Source: Chitinophagales bacterium (GTDB taxonomy: Bacteria > Bacteroidota > Bacteroidia > Chitinophagales > Saprospiraceae). From it: a stretch of 64,000 nucleotides of DNA. The notes under the pieces are model-generated. The model had not been told where the DNA came from and ran no database searches. It saw only the letters and a program-made list of their open reading frames with translations. Positions 25,560-33,331 of the stretch are shown piece after piece (within the stretch, counting starts at the first letter, position 1; each line of letters opens with the position of its first letter). The stretch lies in NCBI GenBank assembly GCA_013298845.1, contig JAAFJN010000007.1, forward strand, positions 96,245 through 160,244, in the 5' to 3' direction. Made by a program: the position numbers and the translations under genes.

Positions 25560-27092
25560 CTAAAAGTCGAACTTGATACCCTGCGCTAAGGGTACTGATT
25601 CTGAATAGTTTATGGTGTTTGTCTGGCGTCTCATATACGCTTTCCAAGAGTCAGATCCTGACTCCCGACCACCGCCAGTTTCTTTTTCGCCACCAAATGC
25701 ACCGCCAATTTCGGCACCGGAGGTACCAATGTTTACGTTGGCAATACCACAATCAGAACCGGCCACCGACAAGAAACGCTCGGCTTCGCGCAGGTTTCCG
25801 GTCATAATCGCCGACGATAACCCCTGAGGAACGCCGTTTTGCATGGCAATGGCTTCTTCGATGGTATCGTATTTCATAATGTACAAAATAGGCGCAAACG
25901 TTTCGTGTTGCACAATGTCCCAACTGTTTTGGGCTTCGGCAACGCAGGGTTTAACGTAGCAGCCGCTTTCGTAACCCGGGCCTTCCAGTACACCACCATC
26001 CACGACCATTGTACCGCCCGCTTTTTTTACGGCTTCGATGGCGTTGAGGTAGTTTTGCACGGCACCTTTATCTATCAATGGGCCTACGTGGTTGTTGGCA
26101 TCCAATGGATCCCCGATGCGCAATTGTTTGTACGCACCGGCAAGGGCGTTTTTCACGTCGTTGTACATGCTGGAGTGCACAATCAGGCGGCGTGTGGTAG
26201 TGCAGCGTTGTCCGGCGGTACCCACGGCCCCGAATACGGCTCCGGTCAGTACAATTTTCAAATCTGCCGATGGTGTCACGATAATGGCGTTGTTGCCACC
26301 CAATTCCAGCAACGACCGTCCGAGGCGTTCGGCGACGGTTTTGCCCACGGTTTTGCCCATGCGGGTGCTACCGGTGGCACTTACCAACGGCACGCGGCCG
26401 TCTTTGGTCATCATTTCGCCCACTTTGTAGTCGCCGTTGATGATGCAGGAAATGCCTTCGGGCAGGTTATTGGCTTTTAATACTTTTTGGAACAACAACT
26501 GGCAGGCAATGGAGCACAGCGGTGTTTTTTCCGATGCTTTCCATACGCACACGTCGCCGCATACCCACGCGATGCAGGCATTCCAGGACCAAACGGCCAC
26601 CGGGAAGTTAAACGCCGAAATGATGCCCACGATACCCAGCGGGTGCCACTGTTCGTACATGCGGTGAGCGGGACGCTCCGAGTGCATGGTGAGGCCGTAT
26701 AACTGGCGGGAAAGTCCCACGGCGAAATCGCAGATGTCAATCATTTCCTGGACTTCACCGTAGCCTTCTTGCAGGCTTTTACCCATTTCGTAACTCACCA
26801 AACGGCCGAGTGGGTCTTTGTATTGGCGGAGTACATCGCCGTATTGGCGTACAATTTCGCCGCGTTTGGGGGCGGGCATATCGCGCCAAACCTTAAAAGC
26901 CTCCTGCGCGCAGGTGATAACTTGTTCGTATTGGTCGCGGGTAGTGGTGGTTACCGAGCCAATGAGTTGGCCATCTACCGGTGAATAACTTTGGATGGAG
27001 CGGGCACTGCCCGTGAGGCTTTGTTGGCCCGTCCAGGTACCTGCATTTTTGGCTTTGAGGCCCAATTTGCGGAGAAACTCTTTTGGTTGCAC
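25560..27092 (-). CDS. ALDH7-like aldehyde dehydrogenase (L-aminoadipate-semialdehyde dehydrogenase type)
   Basis: A protein of 510 residues, normal for the family. Motifs run in order: FNFPVAVWSWN with CIAWVCGDVCVWKASEKTPL (NAD-binding), SATGSTRMGKTV, the general base E263 in LLELGGNNA and the nucleophile C297 in GTAGQRCTTTRRL, then ETFAPILY near the C-terminus. The sequence around these follows ALDH7A1/antiquitin rather than ALDH2 types, so oxidation of alpha-aminoadipate semialdehyde in lysine degradation, or betaine/other aldehydes, is the likely role. The start is a GTG at 27092 before QPKEFLRKLG; codons further upstream give a low-complexity frame. It is a single-gene unit with a TACCTTTG promoter element upstream and the two small RNA genes just downstream. 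Confidence 0.9.
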   Translation of the reverse strand: MQPKEFLRKLGLKAKNAGTWTGQQSLTGSARSIQSYSPVDGQLIGSVTTTTRDQYEQVITCAQEAFKVWRDMPAPKRGEIVRQYGDVLRQYKDPLGRLVSYEMGKSLQEGYGEVQEMIDICDFAVGLSRQLYGLTMHSERPAHRMYEQWHPLGIVGIISAFNFPVAVWSWNACIAWVCGDVCVWKASEKTPLCSIACQLLFQKVLKANNLPEGISCIINGDYKVGEMMTKDGRVPLVSATGSTRMGKTVGKTVAERLGRSLLELGGNNAIIVTPSADLKIVLTGAVFGAVGTAGQRCTTTRRLIVHSSMYNDVKNALAGAYKQLRIGDPLDANNHVGPLIDKGAVQNYLNAIEAVKKAGGTMVVDGGVLEGPGYESGCYVKPCVAEAQNSWDIVQHETFAPILYIMKYDTIEEAIAMQNGVPQGLSSAIMTGNLREAERFLSVAGSDCGIANVNIGTSGAEIGGAFGGEKETGGGRESGSDSWKAYMRRQTNTINYSESVPLAQGIKFDF

Positions 27093-27126
27093 TGTAAAAT
27101 ATAAGTTAGGTTCGAAAAATGAGGCG

Positions 27127-27134
27127 CAAAGGTA
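27127..27134 (-). promoter_or_regulatory. Probable -7 element of the ALDH gene
   Basis: Minus-strand TACCTTTG followed by CGCC lies 35 bases upstream of the GTG start. The -33 TTTG is not at the ideal distance, so confidence is moderate. Confidence 0.5.
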
Positions 27135-27160
27135 GTGAAATTTGGCCGCAAATCGGCAAT

Positions 27161-28336
27161 TTAAAGTTTGTACCCGTAACTCAGCGCGATACTGGGCATT
27201 TCGGGGAACGTGGTTTCCAAACGAATAAAACTGCGATTTTTGAAAAAATACTGCACGCCTGCGCTCGCGGTAGCCCGCGCCACCCACTCGTTTTGATCCT
27301 CGAAAAAACCCAGTTTTCGCAATTTGGTCACGCTCATCCCAAGGCTAACATGAGGGGTCAGGCGTTTTTCGGGCAACAACAATATGTTGAAACGCCCCCT
27401 TATTTCGGTAAAATTGCTCTTGTACCGCTCCGTGGGAACGTAAAAAGGTCGCCGCCCCTGCACCAAATAATATTCGTGGCTAAACCGTTTGCTGGCGAAA
27501 TAATTGCTAAAATTAACGCCCACAAGAACAGCCGATACCGCGCCATAGGTATTCAACGGTGAAAAAGAGGATTCGTCCTGCTCGTTGTACCGCACTCCGG
27601 CGTACATACCACCCGCTACGATGGTCAATCGTCGTTTTTTACGTTGTACAGTTGCCGAGGGCTGGGGAGTAACGCCGCAACTATTATTGTATTTGCGCAC
27701 CAACCCGGCAATAACCCGTTCATCCAGTTCGGGCACGGTTGTCAGGCGGGCCTTTGGGCAATCCACAAACATGGTTTGCAGGGTGGCGTAATAAAATCGT
27801 TTAAAGGCGTATTCGCCCTCCAACAACCGGGGTAGGTGCGTTACCGTGTCTGATTGGATAATTTTACCGCTGTTTTTGTCGCTTAATGTGTTGATAACTA
27901 AGGTTAATTGTTCGAGGGGACTGCCATTTTTAGAGACGTACAAAGCGTAGTTAATTTCGGAGTTCTCCAATTTGTACAGTTGAACGGTGCCGTTTTCCAG
28001 CAGGCGCAAAAAACGCGTTTCGTATATTTTGGGTACGCCTTTAATGCCGCTGGGAGCGTTGTAATATTGTACGGCCTCCGAGCGGAAATGGGGGCCGGTA
28101 TCAAACCCAAATCCTTTGAGTTGGGTGGGTTGCAGTTCTTGGGCCGCGTCGGTTTTTTCCGGCGTTTTAATCGTTATTGCCCGCGAAAGTTGCTCATAAG
28201 CGGCATCCAGGATATAACCTTTGGTGGTATCGCCGCTGTTATTGACGACGTATCCGGGCGAAAAAATTTGTTGGGCATTTATTCCAATAATCCCGCTCCA
28301 TAAGAAAAGCAGGACGAGAAGTGCTTTGTTGTGCAT
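27161..28336 (-). CDS. Secreted/outer-membrane protein, tandem paralogue B
   Basis: A protein of 391 residues with a signal peptide (MHNKALLVLLFLWSGIIGIN, cleavage near AQQ). The mature N-terminus starts QIFSPGYVVNNSGDT.KGYILDAAYE, a region shared almost word for word with the next upstream gene. A middle domain (FLRLLENGTVQLYKLENSEINYALYVSKNGSPLEQL) is likewise conserved. The C-terminal third alternates polar and hydrophobic residues and ends in SIALSYGYKL, as in outer-membrane beta-barrels. No enzymatic motif is seen. It starts 16 bases after the paralogue, so the two are one operon produced by duplication. Known relatives are uncharacterised Bacteroidota proteins, often described as outer-membrane beta-barrel proteins. 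Confidence 0.75.
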   Translation of the reverse strand: MHNKALLVLLFLWSGIIGINAQQIFSPGYVVNNSGDTTKGYILDAAYEQLSRAITIKTPEKTDAAQELQPTQLKGFGFDTGPHFRSEAVQYYNAPSGIKGVPKIYETRFLRLLENGTVQLYKLENSEINYALYVSKNGSPLEQLTLVINTLSDKNSGKIIQSDTVTHLPRLLEGEYAFKRFYYATLQTMFVDCPKARLTTVPELDERVIAGLVRKYNNSCGVTPQPSATVQRKKRRLTIVAGGMYAGVRYNEQDESSFSPLNTYGAVSAVLVGVNFSNYFASKRFSHEYYLVQGRRPFYVPTERYKSNFTEIRGRFNILLLPEKRLTPHVSLGMSVTKLRKLGFFEDQNEWVARATASAGVQYFFKNRSFIRLETTFPEMPSIALSYGYKL

Positions 28337-28352
28337 GGCAAAATAGCGTATT

Positions 28353-29501
28353 TTATAGTTGAAATCCGACGGTGAAATTAAAGCCCGGCAAATCGGGAAA
28401 TCCGGCTTCGGCGCGCAGAATGATGTGGTTGACGGTGGTATATTGTAGCCCCACGGCAATCAGCAGGCGCGCAACACGGTCATCGGTAATGAAGGTGTTT
28501 ACGCCGTAACGGCGGGCAAAACCCATGCCAACGGTGGCGTAAGGGGACAACCGGTTGGCCGGGCGAAACAACGTATTTACCCGCGCCTGTATTTCCCAAA
28601 AACCGGAATCGCCATCACCACCCACATTGATCCGCACTTCCTGACTGAGCCGTTTACTTTCTAAGTTATTACCAAAATGCATACCCACACTCGCGTTGTA
28701 GTAGCCGTCGGGTCGGCTGAGCGGCGGTGTTAATCGCCCGGCACTCACCACCGATTTACCGGCTCCGCCGCCGCCAACGATGAGGTGTAGCACGTAGTTT
28801 TTACGCGCTTCTTTGTTGGCCATTGTGGTGAAAACCCCGCAGGTTTTGTTGTATTTTTGGACAAATTTAGCGATCAGATTGTCTTTTAATTCGGGTAATT
28901 CCTGTTTGGTAAATTTTGGACAATCGCCGGTGAGTTGCTGTAAGGTCGCGTAATAAAAACGCCGATAAACGTAGTCTCCCCGAATGAGTTCGGGTGCCCG
29001 TGTAACGGTATCGGAGGCCAGGATAGTGGATTGTTTGCGCCCCTCTACGCCTTCTACGGTGTTAATGACCATGTAGAGTTGCTGGAGCGAACCGCCGTTT
29101 TTGGAGAGGTAAAGCACGTAGTTAATGTCCGAAATGTCCAGTTTGAACAAATCGAGGGTACCGCTTTCAATTTGCCGTAAAAAACGCGTTTCCGACACTT
29201 TTCGGGTTCCGGTAGTGCCTTTTACCTTTTCTGAGTACGCCACCGGGTGCGCTTTGTAAGCGGTGCCATCCAGCCCAAACCCCCGTATTTCGGTGGGTTT
29301 AAACACGTCGGATGGGGCATTTTCTGCTTTTTTAAAGGTTACCTGTTTGGATTGTACTTCGTAGGCTGCATCCAGTACGAACCCCCGGAGGGTATCGCCA
29401 CTGTTGTTGATAAGGAAGCCCGGCGAAAAAATCTGTTGTGCATTGGTCCCAATAATCCCGCTACACAGGAAAAGCAGGACAAGGAGTGATTTGTTTTGCA
29501 T
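28353..29501 (-). CDS. Secreted/outer-membrane protein, tandem paralogue A
   Basis: A protein of 382 residues, paralogous to the gene just downstream. Signal peptide MQNKSLLVLLFLCSGIIGTN, then QQIFSPGFLINNSGDTLRGF, TEIRGFGLDG, TRFLRQIESGTLDLFKLDISDINYVLYLSKNGGSLQQLYMVIN and, in the last third, barrel-like strands ending NFTVGFQL. It differs from the paralogue mostly in the middle and barrel regions, while the signal peptide and first 25 mature residues are nearly the same. This suggests a fairly recent duplication with the N-terminus under constraint or homogenised. It is the first gene after a TATATTTG promoter element. Confidence 0.77.
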   Translation of the reverse strand: MQNKSLLVLLFLCSGIIGTNAQQIFSPGFLINNSGDTLRGFVLDAAYEVQSKQVTFKKAENAPSDVFKPTEIRGFGLDGTAYKAHPVAYSEKVKGTTGTRKVSETRFLRQIESGTLDLFKLDISDINYVLYLSKNGGSLQQLYMVINTVEGVEGRKQSTILASDTVTRAPELIRGDYVYRRFYYATLQQLTGDCPKFTKQELPELKDNLIAKFVQKYNKTCGVFTTMANKEARKNYVLHLIVGGGGAGKSVVSAGRLTPPLSRPDGYYNASVGMHFGNNLESKRLSQEVRINVGGDGDSGFWEIQARVNTLFRPANRLSPYATVGMGFARRYGVNTFITDDRVARLLIAVGLQYTTVNHIILRAEAGFPDLPGFNFTVGFQL

Positions 29502-29532
29502 GATGAGATGTTTATGATAAATTATTCACCAG

Positions 29533-29540
29533 CAAATATA
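29533..29540 (-). promoter_or_regulatory. -7 element for the paralogue A/B operon
   Basis: Minus-strand TATATTTG lies 32 bases before the start of paralogue A and only 8 bases from the end of the next gene, so it separates these units. Confidence 0.5.
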
Positions 29541-29547
29541 CACGCAC

Positions 29548-30180
29548 TTATAACCGATAATGTAATTGAAACGCTAAAAAATGTTCATACAACGAATTGC
29601 GATAGTTTTTTCCTTCGCCCGGGCGGTACAAAAAGTTGAGCGCACGGTTGTACCGGAACGACCAGCCCAAGTGGCGGGTGACGTTAAAACTGGCCCCCAG
29701 CAACAGCGTCGCGCTGTTTTCGTTCAGGTCTTCGAGGGCGGCATTAATCCCAAAACCGTCGTTAAACTTGTCTTTGTAACTAATAAGGCGGCCATAAGCC
29801 AGACCGGTGTTAAACGTCACGCGGTACCAGTCGCTTTTACCGTTTTTGCCTTCCATTAACCAATCGGAATAGTGCCATTGGAAGGGTACTTCCACGTAAT
29901 TGAGGGTGGTGCTAAACAGCGGGTAGTACTGCGGCTGGTTGCGGCAACCCCGTTGCGTAAACAAAAACTCCACGCTGGCCGCTTGTTTGCCTTTGAGCCG
30001 GGCCGATACGCCCAAACCTGCTTGGACCCCTACTTTATGGTATCCGGCCGAAATGTCGCCGTCAATTTGAGCGGCGGTTAGCCCCGCAATGGCACGGGCC
30101 GAAAATCGAGGTTGTGCGTACGCCGTTGTTAAGGCCCCTAAAAGCAAAAAAATGGTGGTGTATGATTTATATCGGTTCAT
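29548..30180 (-). CDS. PorT-family-like outer-membrane beta-barrel protein
   Basis: This 210-residue protein has a signal peptide (MNRYKSYTTIFLLLGALTTA, then YAQ). The mature part shows alternating strands of an eight-stranded barrel: AIAGLTAAQIDGDISAGYHKVGVQAGLGVSARL, SVEFLFTQRG, LNYVEVPFQWHYS, TFNTGLAYGRLIS, LGASFNVTRHLGWSFRYNRAL, and it ends FLAFQLHYRL. The pattern GLxAxQIxGD..G..K.G...G is typical of the PorT/OMP_b-brl_2 group. Such proteins occur in the outer membrane; PorT itself is needed for T9SS, but many paralogues have unknown roles. A promoter element lies 56 bases upstream. The ATG at 30180 opens the signal peptide. Confidence 0.82.
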   Translation of the reverse strand: MNRYKSYTTIFLLLGALTTAYAQPRFSARAIAGLTAAQIDGDISAGYHKVGVQAGLGVSARLKGKQAASVEFLFTQRGCRNQPQYYPLFSTTLNYVEVPFQWHYSDWLMEGKNGKSDWYRVTFNTGLAYGRLISYKDKFNDGFGINAALEDLNENSATLLLGASFNVTRHLGWSFRYNRALNFLYRPGEGKNYRNSLYEHFLAFQLHYRL

Positions 30181-30235
30181 AGTTATGTGTTTTTAATTTT
30201 TTCGAAAATTTTGGGCGATGCGTACAGCAACGGGG

Positions 30236-30243
30236 CAAAGATA
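30236..30243 (-). promoter_or_regulatory. -7 element of the PorT-like gene
   Basis: Minus-strand TATCTTTG lies 56 bases upstream of the start. No distinct -33 TTTG is seen. The rest of the 296-base divergent gap to the kinase gene holds nothing recognisable. Confidence 0.45.
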
Positions 30244-30476
30244 AGATAGTGCATTCATGTGGTAATAACCTTTTTTGGGTTGGTTTGTTGAGGGTTGCGC
30301 TGTACCTGACGCAAAAACAGTGTTTGTAGGTCGGGCAACAAATACAAAAAAAATGGCGGCGTGTGTTTATTTTATGCGGGCGTTGGTTTACTTTTACGAG
30401 TGATTAGCCGGAAAATTGCGTTTTTGCCGTTCAACGGTTGGGTTTTCCTAAAATAATCTTATCACCAACCACTTTT

Positions 30477-32435
30477 ATGTTTAATCACCATTTTTGCCAT
30501 TCTTTTTATCTCAAAAGCCTTTCCCGGTCCACATCGGTGCTTTTTTATCTCTTTTTTTCTGGTGTTGTTGGGCATTCCATTATGGCCCAAACTCCTTGTA
30601 TGTGCGCCTACGAAAAAGAACGTATCCCCGAAATTGTGCGGCATTTTAACAGCGGGAACGTGGATTCGGCCCTGGTCATTTTTGAGCAAATCCGGCAAAC
30701 GGGCCTTCCCGAGTGCCGAATGGCGTATTGTAACGCGATGGCGCAGTACTATTTTAACAAAAATGAATTCAAACAAGTGCGGCCTTACATGGACGAAGAG
30801 CGCCGTTTGTTGGATTCGCTCGGTTGTTCGCCGGTTGCCCGCGCCCGGCATTTTAACACGTTTGGACATTATTACCTGTCCATCAACAACTACGCAAAAG
30901 CCGTGGAATGTTACCTCGAGGCGTTGTCGAATTCCAATTTGGCCAAAGACCCAATGAGTAGTTATCGATCGCTGATTAACCTTTCGGTGGTGTCGAGCAA
31001 CAACAAAGAAACCGAAAAATCGCTCGATTATCTTCAGCAGGCGGAGACCGCCGTTTGGGCCTTGATGAATAGTAAGGGCGATAACCCGCAACGGCCCAAA
31101 ATGGACCATACCGACCAATTAAGTGAGGTGTACACCCGAAAAGCGGATATTTATAATAAATTGTACGCCTTAAAAAAAGAACCCGCGCTGGCCGATTCGG
31201 CGAAAACCCTGGCCTGCAAGGCATTGACCATTGCCCAACGCCTCCACAATGGCCACGTGATGAGCCATTCTTACGCGGCCTTGGCCGAACAGGCTTCCCT
31301 TACGGGGCAATACGCCGCTGCGTTGGCCCTGGCCGATAGCGTGTGGGCCTCCGCGCCGCAATCGTTGGGAAATATGTACAAATACCAGGCTTTTTTGCTC
31401 AAAAGCAAAGCATTGATGGACCAGGGCACGTATCCCCAATCGGCGGTTTTTGCCGATTCGGCCCTGTGGTACGCCGAACGATTTAATCCGCAAATGGTCC
31501 AAAATGCCTTGTTTCAGGTGTACGAAACCCGGAAAAAAATTCAACAATTCGACCGCGCTTTGGTGGCTTTTGAACGGCATACTCTGATCAAAGATTCGTT
31601 GGCCGGGGTGGAAAAAATAAATACCATCAACGAACTGGAACAGCAGTACAATAAGGTAAAAAACGAAAAAAGCATCCGGGAATTGACGCAGGAACGCCAA
31701 ATTATTACGCTGCGCAACCGACTGCTGCTGCTCGGAGTGTTGTTGGCCGCCGGTGTCATTCTGGTGCTGGTTTTTTTGCAACGCCAACGCGCGATAAAGG
31801 CGCGGCAAAACCAGTTGGAAACCGAGCAACGCCTCAACCGGGCGCGTATGAACCCGCATTTCTTTTTTAATGCCTTGGGCGCTTTGCAGGCGTTGGTGTT
31901 AAAAAACGGCGATGCGCGGCATACGGCGGTGCATTTGTCCAAATTTGCGGCCATTATGCGCCAAACCCTCGATAGTACCTACACCGAATACGTGAGCATT
32001 GAAGAAGAAAAAAATTACCTCACGCAGTATTTGGAGTTGCAGCAACTGCGCTTTCCCGACAGTTTTTCGTTCGAAATTGAGGTGGATGCGGCATTGGACG
32101 AGCAGGAAACCCTGGTGCCGCCCATGTTGATTCAACCCTTTGCCGAAAACGCCATTGAACACGGTTTTTCGGACAAAAACCCCGATAATCACCTGGCCAT
32201 TCATTTTGCCAAAGCGGAAAACATGCTTTTGCTCACCATTAAAGACAACGGGAAAGGGTTATCTTCTACCCAAACCCGCAGCGAAAAACACATTTCGAGG
32301 GCTACCCAAATTATCCGCGATCGCCTCGATATTTTGAACCAACAACAACAAACTCAAGCGCGTTTTACCATCGAAAACCGCCCCGGCGACGGCGTGCTGG
32401 CCCAGGTGTACGTGCCCTTAACCTACAAATCATGA
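30477..32435 (+). CDS. LytS-type sensor histidine kinase with periplasmic TPR domain
   Basis: A protein of 652 residues. N-terminal signal or anchor segment (about 15-38), then tetratricopeptide-like helical repeats facing the periplasm (about 40-390), a coiled segment (INELEQQYNKVKNEKSI), one membrane span (about 414-434, LLGVLLAAGVILVLVFL) and the His_kinase/LytS domain. The phosphoacceptor is H461 in RMNPHFFFNAL; the ATP-binding part has PMLIQPFAENAIEHGF and KDNGKGL. This is the usual five-TM-free Bacteroidota variant that reads a periplasmic ligand through TPRs. Its gene overlaps the LytTR response regulator by 4 bases (ATGA), so the pair is translationally coupled. The start at 30477 is preferred over an upstream ATG at 30438. 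Confidence 0.9.
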   Translation: MFNHHFCHSFYLKSLSRSTSVLFYLFFSGVVGHSIMAQTPCMCAYEKERIPEIVRHFNSGNVDSALVIFEQIRQTGLPECRMAYCNAMAQYYFNKNEFKQVRPYMDEERRLLDSLGCSPVARARHFNTFGHYYLSINNYAKAVECYLEALSNSNLAKDPMSSYRSLINLSVVSSNNKETEKSLDYLQQAETAVWALMNSKGDNPQRPKMDHTDQLSEVYTRKADIYNKLYALKKEPALADSAKTLACKALTIAQRLHNGHVMSHSYAALAEQASLTGQYAAALALADSVWASAPQSLGNMYKYQAFLLKSKALMDQGTYPQSAVFADSALWYAERFNPQMVQNALFQVYETRKKIQQFDRALVAFERHTLIKDSLAGVEKINTINELEQQYNKVKNEKSIRELTQERQIITLRNRLLLLGVLLAAGVILVLVFLQRQRAIKARQNQLETEQRLNRARMNPHFFFNALGALQALVLKNGDARHTAVHLSKFAAIMRQTLDSTYTEYVSIEEEKNYLTQYLELQQLRFPDSFSFEIEVDAALDEQETLVPPMLIQPFAENAIEHGFSDKNPDNHLAIHFAKAENMLLLTIKDNGKGLSSTQTRSEKHISRATQIIRDRLDILNQQQQTQARFTIENRPGDGVLAQVYVPLTYKS

Positions 32436-33178
32436 AAGTCCTGATTATTGACAACGAGCGCCCCATGCGCGAGGCCATGCACCAACTACTGCTGGCCTTT
32501 TGCCCCGAAGTTACGGAAATTGAAATGGCCACGGATATTCCCGGTGGAACGGCCCTGATTCGGCATTTTCAACCCGATTTGTTGTTCCTCGACGTGGAAT
32601 TGGACAACGGCGTAACCGGATTTGATTTGCTGCGGCAGTTGTCGGCCCCGTTTCATTTTGCCCTGGTGTTTGTAACGGCCTACGATAAATACGCTATGGA
32701 AGCGTTTCGGTTTAGCGCAGTTGATTTTTTGCTAAAACCCGTTGACCCCGAATTATTGGTGCAAAGTGTGCAAAAAGCCGCCCAAAACCGGCGAAATCAG
32801 CATTTAGCCAGTCAAATTGACTTTTTGCTGGAACGTATGGCGGCTCCTCAGGAAGCGCCCAAACGGATTGCCCTCAAAGATGCCGAACACATTTATTTCC
32901 TGCGGTCCAACGAAATTCGGTATTGCGAAGCCGACGGGGTGTACACCAAATTTGTTACCGAAAATACCAAACCCATCGTGGTTTCTAAAAATTTGAAAGA
33001 ATACGAGCAAATTTTGGAGCCGCTGGGTTTTATCCGCACGCACAATTCATTTTTGGTGAATCCGGCCAAAATTGCCCGTTACGACAAAAATACGGATACC
33101 CTTTTACTCGATTCCGGGGAGCAAGTACCCTTGTCGCAGCGGAAAAAGGAGCAGGTGCTCAAATTGTTGGTGGTGTAA
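32432..33178 (+). CDS. LytTR-family response regulator
   Basis: This 248-residue protein has a receiver domain with D54 as phosphoacceptor (DLLFLDVELDNG), T82 in VFVTAYDKYA and K102 in FLLKPVDPE. The C-terminal LytTR DNA-binding domain starts at IALKDAEHIYFLRSNEI and includes RTHNSFLVNPAKI, which is the conserved core. It is the cognate partner of the kinase directly upstream, with an overlapping ATGA junction. LytTR regulators bind direct repeats upstream of target genes. No candidate target box was identified with confidence in the window; the T9SS cargo gene 150 bases downstream is a natural suspect by position only. Confidence 0.93.
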   Translation: MKVLIIDNERPMREAMHQLLLAFCPEVTEIEMATDIPGGTALIRHFQPDLLFLDVELDNGVTGFDLLRQLSAPFHFALVFVTAYDKYAMEAFRFSAVDFLLKPVDPELLVQSVQKAAQNRRNQHLASQIDFLLERMAAPQEAPKRIALKDAEHIYFLRSNEIRYCEADGVYTKFVTENTKPIVVSKNLKEYEQILEPLGFIRTHNSFLVNPAKIARYDKNTDTLLLDSGEQVPLSQRKKEQVLKLLVV

Positions 33179-33199
33179 CCGCGCATTTATTAGCGAAAC

Positions 33200-33249
33200 G
33201 CCCGCACTTGTTATCCCAAATTCGGCACCCGTTTATGGCGGGCTTTTTT
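33200..33249 (+). terminator. Probable terminator after the two-component operon
   Basis: GCCCGC (33200-33205) pairs with GCGGGC (33238-33243), followed by six T residues. The loop is long (32 bases), so the evidence is moderate. Confidence 0.5.
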
Positions 33250-33265
33250 CCCATTTGTATACCAT

Positions 33266-33273
33266 TATCTTTG
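33266..33273 (+). promoter_or_regulatory. -7 element upstream of the T9SS cargo gene
   Basis: TATCTTTG matches TAnnTTTG, 58 bases upstream of the start at 33332. A T-rich run precedes it at about the right distance but no clean TTTG. Confidence 0.45.
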
Positions 33274-33331
33274 TGACACAAATTACAAAGAAAATATTCT
33301 TTTCACATTTTCAACGCTTAATCCATTTTAT

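Noticed and set aside
26477-26740. Second frame in the ALDH gene
   Set aside because: It lies inside conserved aldehyde dehydrogenase motifs; a shadow of the real frame.
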